A DNA stretch of 64,000 nt, taken from the NCBI GenBank assembly GCA_000507305.1, contig DF240841.1, forward strand, positions 33,495-97,494. Reading direction: 5' to 3'. Below are positions 57,601 to 64,000 of the stretch, in pieces. The notes beneath the pieces are model-generated. The model had not been told where the DNA came from. It saw nothing but the letters and a program-made list of their open reading frames with translations, and searched no databases. The position numbers were made by a program, and so were the translations under genes. Source of the stretch: Breviolum minutum Mf 1.05b.01. Taxonomy: Eukaryota > Sar > Dinophyceae > Suessiales > Symbiodiniaceae. Within the stretch, counting starts at the first letter, position 1, and every line of letters begins with the position of its first letter.

Positions 57601-59026
57601 TCCCTCCCTTGCAGAGAACTTGGAATCACCAAAACAAATGGTACAATAAATCTATTAGATTTCCCCGCTAGGTGTGGAACTTTCGATCTTCGACGATTAT
57701 AAATTGTTCGATTGAATTCTCAAAGGGGCCATTTGGTTCCTAATGGCAAAAGTCTGCCAAGCATGGGTGATTATAACCCCACTTGTAACTAGTTCGGCCC
57801 ACCATTTGAGAGATGTGTTCCATAGATTTGGGATCATGTACCCTCCAATCCCCATCATTTTAGACCGTCCCCAATCGCGCGTCATCCAAAATCCTCCCAA
57901 GAATTCGCCGAAATTTTCCAGCATCGCCGTAGAATCATGGAACACAACTTTCACCTTTCACCATTTCAGACCTTCAGGATAAGAATCAATTTAAAAATGG
58001 AGCTCATTGAATCAAAACCCTCCCATACACTCTCACCCAAAAAAATGAGAGAACCCCTTTTCTGGGGAACAATGGTCACTTCATGGAAACAATGGTCACT
58101 TTGCCGGTCGGTTCGGGGTTCCCTTCGTTTATTTCACGCTGCACCTCGCCGGACGTCACGAGGAATTGCCCGTCATAGGTGAAGTCCATCCTTTTGACGG
58201 CGTCTCCAGGTGTTTCAGTCGAGATTGTCAGGAATGGATCTTTCGGAGTGAAGTTTGAATCTATACACAGTGATACACATACAAAGCCATATATGCCCAT
58301 ATGTATACAGAGCCATACATTTATACAAATAAATATGTATACCCAATATATCCGTATACATGTACATATCTTTTCCACGGAAGTGAAACTCAAAGGCACT
58401 GTCATGGAAAAAAGGCTCCCGAAATGTTTTCATAGTTTTTGAACAGGACATCATAACAATGGGCGCCAAGCACTTCCGGGGAAGTCCTATGTGTGCAACC
58501 TTGTATCATATCTATATACATGTATCGCTAAACCATCATCGTTCACCTAACAAATATCATTAGAACAAACTCCCTTACTAAGCTGACCAGCCAAATTTTG
58601 GAAGCTTTGTTTGGGTAAGTCAGCCAATCTCAGATTCTGATGATCCCAATGCCACGAAAGTAAAGCTTCGAAGTTTTTATAAATTTGGGCAGCCGCCCTA
58701 ACGAAAAGAATGAAGAGATTATAAGATTTCTGGCCATTTTGGCGATGCCCACCCAAGAATCTCCTTTAATCAAAAGGATGCCTTCCAAAGCACAAAAAAA
58801 ACAAAAAGCACAAAAACACCAACCACTTCAACTTCAACTTCCACAACCAACTTCCACAACCAACTAACCACAACCAACTAACCACAACTCATCCCGCCAT
58901 TTTGGACCCGTCCCCTTTGAGGTTCCAAGTGACCCAGTCACTGGTCCCTTGTGATCTCTGTAGACCTTTCCCACGGCCAAATTTTGCACCAACGCGTCCG
59001 AGAGCTTCACCTTGAACCGATGGTGA
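48687..59026 (-). CDS. WDR82: WDR82/Swd2 homologue (WD40 protein), about 19 exons
   Basis: WD40 adaptor known from the COMPASS (Set1) H3K4 methyltransferase complex and from 3'-end/termination phosphatase complexes; nuclear. Exons: 59026-58947, 58203-58145, 57507-57447, 57044-56994, 55983-55931, 55878-55830, 55289-55237, 54816-54793, 54484-54452, 54119-54059, 53748-53680, 52934-52899, 52693-52614, 52112-52052, 51015-50982, 50553-50499, 50403-50366, 49397-49337, 48776-48687. Every length fits the phase of its neighbours. Recognisable pieces: ALVQNLAVGKVYRDHK, MDFTYDGQFLVTSGEDNSVN, KYGVALIRFLH, FHDNKYLRLFRSHTGRV, DKSVLLWDLR, SFDQPGLVFAAC, SVQFSPCGKYLLV, VLVDAFDGELI, SFSPDSQYVICGMANGDVRV, LEGHTA, SFNPTHALVVTAA. 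About 320-350 residues against 313 in human. The start codon lies in an unfound upstream exon. The last exon is tentative because its tail runs into an inverted repeat; reading through 49337 is the alternative. Confidence 0.88.
49470..49592. mobile_element. Short TIR element, family 14
   Basis: TTGGTTCCTCCCATAATCCTGGTTC ... TTCACTGAACCATGATCATGGGAGAAAG. Related copy at 55526. Confidence 0.65.
49851..49952. mobile_element. Short TIR element, family 3
   Basis: CTGTTTCCAAAAATAGGGGTAC with inverted GGTACCACTATTTTCGGAAACACCC; inside a WDR82 intron. Confidence 0.85.
50095..50160. repeat. CCATAT-based minisatellite
   Basis: Repeats of ccatatccatatccatac over about 55 bases. Confidence 0.8.
51084..51206. 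mobile_element. Short TIR element, family 3
   Basis: ATATGGGTGGTTTCCAAAAATAGG with inverted CTATTTTTGGAAACATCCATAT. Confidence 0.85.
51282..51368. mobile_element. Element, family 12, partial
   Basis: TTTTTAATAGGAAATACATCGAT ... CATGCTGGAATCTTCCATCCAGTCATG ... TTCGGGGGGTGTA. Confidence 0.6.
52206..52312. mobile_element. Short TIR element, family 15
   Basis: GGCCCCTTCCCAGGATTCCAGTGGC with inverted GTCACTGGAATCCTGGGAAGGGGC. Confidence 0.85.
52378..52484. mobile_element. Short TIR element, family 13
   Basis: TACCCTCCAGGCAAAAAAAACATATCC ... GGGGATATCTTGATTTCCACGAAGGTA. Confidence 0.7.
52985..53100. mobile_element. Family 8 element, diverged
   Basis: CCAGAAATCCTGCAAGAAAACCC ... GTATAATAATGGGGATG ... 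CTCAACTTGGTGAGTG; lies in the GC-AG intron of WDR82. Confidence 0.55.
54155..54272. mobile_element. Short TIR element, family 3
   Basis: ATATGGATGTTTCCAAAAATAC with inverted CTATTTTCGGAAACACCCATAT; in a GA-AG intron of WDR82. Confidence 0.85.
54304..54416. mobile_element. Short TIR element, family 13
   Basis: CTACCCTCGAGGCAAACTAACATATCCC with inverted GGGGATATGTTGGTTCCCAGGAGGGTATA. Confidence 0.85.
55056..55157. mobile_element. Short TIR element, family 6
   Basis: TTGGTGGTTGAACCAACCCATC ... TGAAACCACCACCCAG; in a WDR82 intron. Confidence 0.8.
55526..55642. mobile_element. Short TIR element, family 14
   Basis: GTACCCTTCCTCCCATACTCATGG ... AACCATGGATTCTAGGAGAAAGTGGTAGGTA. Confidence 0.65.
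56028..56122. mobile_element. Short TIR element, family 5
   Basis: TGGTTGGTTAATAGGGATCC ... GGTTTATGAAAATCCC ... TAACCTAAACAACCAGGGGCCC. Confidence 0.8.
56280..56400. repeat. Tandem-like 60-70 bp repeats
   Basis: 'aatccctg(t/g)aa(g/a)ttagtgagatatgtt...tcaatgaagtgact' appears two to three times in a WDR82 intron. Confidence 0.7.
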
Positions 59027-59339
59027 CTGGGAGATGATGAGGATCCGTTGTGGTTTTTTTTTCTCGCCGGAAGGCCATGATGCCACCGGGGTGGGTTGGG
59101 GTGTTTTGTTTTTTGTTGCTATTGTGCCTATATAAATTTCCTCTTTTAAAAGGAAAAAAGGATCTGCAGTTGAAGGCATGAATGCTGCTAATGCCATTTG
59201 ATCCATTTTTTGGAGGGTTGGAGGGGAAGGGGAAAAGTGAAGAAAGGCTAATGAATTGAGGGAGTCGAGCCATAGATTTGGAGATATAAAGCAAAGATGT
59301 TGGAGAGAAAGAGTTTCTTGCTTGGCGTCCTCTGGACAC

Positions 59340-59415
59340 GTACGTACCCCGGCTATGTCCATCATGTACTTAGTTAATGGAACTGTCTGGGTTTCTATTA
59401 TTACGATTTCATGGA
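59340..59415 (-). CDS. Candidate exon 5' of WDR82
   Basis: The minus frame reads VHEIVIIETQTVPLTKYMMD then IAG and ends at a strong G|GTACGT donor. It could be a 5' exon of WDR82 or belong to another gene; no acceptor was fixed. Confidence 0.4.
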
Positions 59416-59839
59416 CAAAATCGGGTGAACCCATAGGGGATGATTGAAACTTTCTACTTCAATCATACCAAATCAACGGTGTTTTTCCAATTTTTTTATC
59501 AACTCGAAAAAATTGTGGACCCATCCAATCATGCAGTTGTCAGTATGAACCTTCATTAAACTAAGAATCCCTAAACTCAAAAAAAACTCGCTGAAAGCCA
59601 TGACATGGTGGGCCATATTCCAAGCTGCCTGGATCCCCATGAAATCCGATCCGGGCTCCCCAACCTTTGCAATCCCATCCCTCGGGAGGGAGGGAAACGC
59701 GAGATTCAAAAAAGGCAAAAAAAGAGACCCTTTGCTTGAAAAATTTTCAATCAAAAGATCAAAAGTCTTAAAATTTGAAACAATTTGTTTATAAACACAT
59801 AGAGACAACCATGATTTTTTGAATCTTCAGAATTTAGGT

Positions 59840-60200
59840 AGATAGGTATGATGATAATTACATTTTCCAACACATTCACATCAAGCTCTCTTGTGAAATC
59901 CCCAACAATGAGGGCAGTATGTTTTTTTTGGCAATTTTCCCTGTGCAACATACCTAAACCCTCCTGTCTGGGGGTCCCAAAAGGGAGGATTTTTGCAGAG
60001 GTTCCAGACCCGGTCGCCATGAGTGCCACAGAAGCGATGGATCTTTGAGATGCCAAGATCTTATTAGGCATTGTCTTTTGTTGCTGCAAATCTTTCATTT
60101 TTTGGGGGGGGAATCCAAAGGATTTGCTTCCTTTGTTTTTGGATTGTCTCAACTGCCAGTTGAATTTTTCAAAGCGCATTGGTTGATAAGTAGAATTTCT
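59840..60200 (-). CDS. Candidate exon, unknown protein
   Basis: Long minus frame with coding composition: MRFEKFNWQLRQSKNK, ILASQRSIASVALMATGSG, KILPFGTPRQEGLGMLHREN, ALIVGDFTRELDVNVLENV. Borders are not set; upstream neighbour of WDR82 on the same strand. Confidence 0.45.
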
Positions 60201-60934
60201 CATTTTGGGCGGTTCTCGGATGCAACGTGCATGTTTAAGACTTGTTTGGTTCTTTGTTTGTTTTGCGAAACAAAAATTAACCATACCAAAAAGCGCCATG
60301 TGTCTTTACCAAAGCGAATTGTCACCCGCATGTTTTTTCATTGTCTGAGCAACAAGCTTCAAGAGATATCCTTCTTGACATGATCATACCACAACTCAAC
60401 GCCTAAAAACTCGCCATCTCAGGATAATTTCATTTTGGTTGGTTCGAACAAGGAAACCATGAGCTCGTCAATGACACTTGCTACAAAAAAGTTTGGACCA
60501 CGTCAAACCTTTGGTCACCAATGCCAAAAACTGTTGTTTGTACCACAAGTGGAACTATCTTCGCCAATCAACGCAAAGAAGAATCTCTTGCAACACCTTT
60601 TTTGGCAAAGCATACGTACCTTTTGGATCTCCATTTGGAGCTCAACAGTGGAAGTTCCCTGCATCTTTATCGATCTGCGTCGCTTTTCTATACTAGATGT
60701 GCCCCCTTCAGGGCCTGAAAATGTTCCCAAGCCCGGCCTGCCGCCTTACACTATTGCGGGTCACCACTTTCTGCCGTTTCGAGTACCTGCAAAGAAATCA
60801 TGTGGGACAAATGCTATGGAAGCGCGCGCCTTGCCCTGTTCACCGCAAGCCTGACTAAGAAATGTGTAGTCTGAAACTGTGCACTCAGCAAATGGCAATG
60901 TCTTCACAATGAGACAAGTGTCACAAGATCGATA

Positions 60935-61228
60935 TTGAATTCAAGCAAAAAGCAACTCCTACATCTGAAGTCTCGTAGGACCCGCCCCCGAAGGCACCCC
61001 ATCAGTGCACAGTTCTTGATGGGAACATCGTGGCGCGCCTGTGCCGGGTGCCGCAGTGTAGAAAGTCACTTATTCATGGAGGGTGGGCTTGTTTGTGAGT
61101 GGCAAGTTGCTACGAGTAGCTGTTGTGCTCACCAGGCGCCAAACATGTTCGAACTCATAGAACTTTGCAGGATCTCAAAAACTCGATGGGGCTGTGCTCA
61201 ACAAACTGTTGACGTTTTGGATCGGTGA
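60935..61228 (+). mobile_element. Possible hAT/ZMYM-type transposase remnant
   Basis: The plus frame ends MFELIELCRISKTRWGCAQQ then TVDVLDR and a stop. The L-x-x-L-x-x-(S/T)-x-TRW pattern resembles the region before the C-terminal dimerisation domain of hAT-like transposases. No other domain parts are recognisable and the neighbouring frames are broken. Confidence 0.35.
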
Positions 61229-62640
61229 TCTTTGGTATCTTGGCCGTGGTTTTGCAGGGCCTGTCCACGTTTGGCCTCAAGAGTCTTGACTAATCTTGCC
61301 CACATTTATTGAAAAATTTGAAAAGATTGGATTCATATACATTTACTAAATGAGGCTCATAGCTGATACCAAAAATACTGCATTCATTCATTGATTTCAC
61401 ACTCATACTGCAAACCTTTTTTAAGGATCCAGACTGTGGCGGCCCGAAGTCCGGGGCCTTAGGGCCCTGGGGCCTTGTGTAAAACCAGCATTGAAAATTC
61501 ACCCTAACGAAATTCCATTTCAGCAATGGAGCTTGAAAACAAGACCAAATACAAAAATGTATGCCAGTCACTCGTTTTTCAGCTCCACCTCATCAAATAG
61601 TATCGAGATGTCCAAACCCAAGCTGCAAGGCAGCTAAGTGAATATGCCTTCCATGAAGTACTTGCGTACAAGCTAAAAACATACACAAATACAGTAGCCG
61701 TTTTCAAATTTCCAGCTACCATGATTTTGAGGCAGCACAAATAAAACATCAAGTGTGGTGTGCCGCCAGTGAAGCATGATCTCTCTGTGGTATTAGGTAG
61801 CATCATCCGCTCCTTCCTCAAGCCAGCATCCAAAAACTCCACACGCCTCACTGGCAAGCTCTGGCATGCCAGAGGCACTATGACATTGCTTCCACTTTCT
61901 GCGCCCCCTCCGTTTGAAGTGGCTTCTGACACCTCAGCTGCGCAAATGTGATGTGGAACAAGGGGATGAAACCACACTGACTTATATAATAAATAGAAAT
62001 CTGTTTTGCTTGGGCTTACAAACAAATCGGTGTTGGATTCGTTCTAGAAGCTAGCTTGCTAAATGTGGGTCATCAGCACGGAAAAATAACTTCTGGATAT
62101 CCAGTTGACTACGAAAAGAAATAGTCTCCCACGATGAAGGATTCACACGACCCTACAAAAACAAGCAGTGATATTTGTCCTGGTGAACCTTTGGGTTTCA
62201 AGGGCCGCAGCAACCAAAAAGCCTACAATCACGATGACAATTTCAGATGAGTCACATTGAAGTATGTCCCAGCGCTGGCTTCTGCTCTTTCACTGGCGGA
62301 CACACCTTGTCTCTGGCAGAAATGTTTAGACTGGCTAGCGGGCACGGCTGCTCCTCATCTTAAGTGACGACTGCACTGGTTCCCTTCAGCTTGCAGGTCC
62401 AGCTATCAGAACCTTTACAAAGAGATGAAATTTTGCCGAACTCTGCAAAATCTTGTATCTTTGAAGGGACAGCTATCTGTCAACGAATCAAAGCTGAATC
62501 ACAAGGGACCGCTGCACAGCCGTCAAATCGTTCAATTAGCGGTCAAATCCTACCTGCGGTTGACTGGATGCGATGGGCAAAAATGATACATGGCGACAAT
62601 AGTGGTGACAGCAGCTCTTTTCCCGCAAAGCTGTCTCCAT
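61229..62640. other. Accessory region without supported gene
   Basis: Sequence style differs from the rest of the window: fewer homopolymer runs and none of the short TIR families. Open frames at 61760-61951 (+) and 62364-62642 (+) resemble diluted copies of the downstream repeat or decayed element DNA. Confidence 0.35.
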
Positions 62641-64000
62641 GATGCAAAGGTGGCGATAAACCGTAGAAAACCAGCTCTCAGGAACATCAAGCTACTGGTA
62701 GGGACTGAAGGTTCAGGTGTCTTAATCTAAACAAGCATGTAAAACAACTCTCTTCTTTTCACCTACAGTCACATTTGGCGAACATGGGCAGCTGAAAGGC
62801 TGGCAGCCCCACCACCCACCGTGGATAAAAGCTCAATCTCCAAGACCATTCATTGTTTTGCAGTGGTCACATTATGGAACAATCGGAGAGCGGAATATTC
62901 CTCAACAAGTCCTGGAGACCACAACTCCGTGACCAAACCCTCTGCTTCTCTGGGCAACGAAGGGATGGGCATGATGCAACCAGAATGCAGAGCTGGTAGA
63001 GTGTGCTGTCGCTCTCACGGACCTCAAGCTTCTGGTTGGGATTGGACTTATATTTCACAAAAGGCATGGAATCCTTAGACAAGCATGTCGAAAAAATCTC
63101 CTTTCGGCAGTGTCACGTTTTGCGAGCATTGGCAGCTGAAAGGCTGGAAGCCACACTTCCAACCCACTGTTGCTGAAAGCTCAATCTCGACTCATTGCAA
63201 TAGCATGGCAAATGGGAAAAAACATGTTCCAATATTCCGTAACAAACCTTGGAGACCACTCACAACTCCTTGACCAAACCTATGCCTCTCTACAAGAGAC
63301 AGAAATCCAGAATCTTGGACAAAGGGATGGGATCTTTTGCAAGCATAATGCAAGCATAATACAGAACTGGTGGAGTCTGCTGCCGCTCTCAGAAACCTCA
63401 AGCTTCTGAAAGGGAGATCTCTTTTTGGCAGTGTCACGTTTTGCAAACAAGGGCAGCTGAAAGGCTGGCAGCCACACGTCCAAGTTGCTAAAATCTCAAT
63501 CTCGACAAATGTTCACTGGTTTGCAGCAGTCTCAGAGCACAACTGAGAGCACAATCAATGTATTGTAACAAATCTTGGAGACCACAAGTCCGCGACCACA
63601 CCCTCTGTTTCTCTGCATATGACAGGTTTTTTCCGCAGCTGCAACGAAGGGATGGGCATGATGCAACCATGATTTAATGCAGAGATGGCGGAACGAACTG
63701 CGGCTCTCAGGAACCTCAAGCTTCTGACAGGTTGGATGCTTGGAATTCCAAAAAGGAATAGCGGGAATGGCTTCCTTAAACAAACATGTACAACAAATCT
63801 CCTTTCGGCAGTGCGGCACATTTTGGGAACATCGGCAGCTGAAAGGCTGGCAGCCACACGTCCCACTCATTGTTGCTAAAATCTCAATCTGGACAATTGT
63901 TCACTGGTTTGCAGGAGTCTCATAGCACAACTGAGAGCACAATCACTGTATTGTAACAAATTCAGACCCTCTGCTTCGCTGCATATGACAGGCTTTTTCT
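62641..64000. repeat. Degenerate tandem array, unit about 320-380 bp
   Basis: The anchor 'ggcagctgaaaggctgg' recurs at 62787, 63131, 63452 and 63834 (spacings 344, 321, 382). Each unit also carries 'cctttcggcagtg', 'gctcaatctcgac', 'ttggagaccac' and 'gaacctcaagcttctg'. The array runs off the right edge. Many overlapping ORFs on both strands are by-products. Confidence 0.85.

Noticed and set aside
63085-63925. Several overlapping ORFs of 60-112 codons
   Set aside because: All lie within the tandem array, on both strands, with similar content in each repeat unit.

Overview
This is nuclear DNA from a dinoflagellate, most likely of the Symbiodinium/Polarella type. Evidence: multi-exon genes with tiny exons; introns that start with GA or GC as well as GT; a transmembrane plus PAS-like protein of a family I know mainly from dinoflagellates; and very many short inverted-repeat elements that behave like introners (mobile elements that become introns). 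There is no bacterial operon, rRNA, tRNA or CRISPR signal. Two runs of N (1176-1473 and 15924-16294) mark unassembled tandem repeats. The species cannot be named from the sequence.

Most long open reading frames here are not genes. Coding shows as exons of about 25-600 bases, and I rebuilt genes by requiring AG acceptors, GT/GC/GA donors and matching reading phase from exon to exon. Layout: minus-strand coiled-coil-like gene running off the left edge (1-3.1 kb); scattered candidate exons (3.7-10.5 kb); minus-strand TM/PAS-like gene (about 10.9-20.9 kb); minus-strand unknown gene (24.4-26.8 kb); small plus-strand gene split by one introner (28.7-29.1 kb); minus-strand gene with a hydrophobic segment and a proline-rich stretch (30.7-31.4 kb); plus-strand gene with a lysine-rich C-terminus (33-37 kb), followed closely by the start of another plus-strand gene (37.2 kb); large minus-strand unknown gene (38.2-45.7 kb); minus-strand WDR82/Swd2 gene with about 19 exons (48.7-59.0 kb); then a right end with another minus-strand exon, a possible hAT-like transposase remnant and a degenerate tandem array (59.8-64 kb).

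The most interesting system is the link between the inverted-repeat elements and splicing. At least fifteen families of 90-150 bp elements with terminal inverted repeats (TIRs) occur, mostly inside introns. For two families one copy is, base for base or nearly so, the whole intron: 43774-43905 (132 nt) and 28771-28863 (93 nt). Removing it joins two exons in phase, and the splice sites lie in or beside the terminal repeats. Other families supply only an acceptor. In the WDR82 gene, alignment to the known protein fixes most exon borders without gaps and shows five GA-AG introns, one GC-AG intron and a 24-nt micro-exon.
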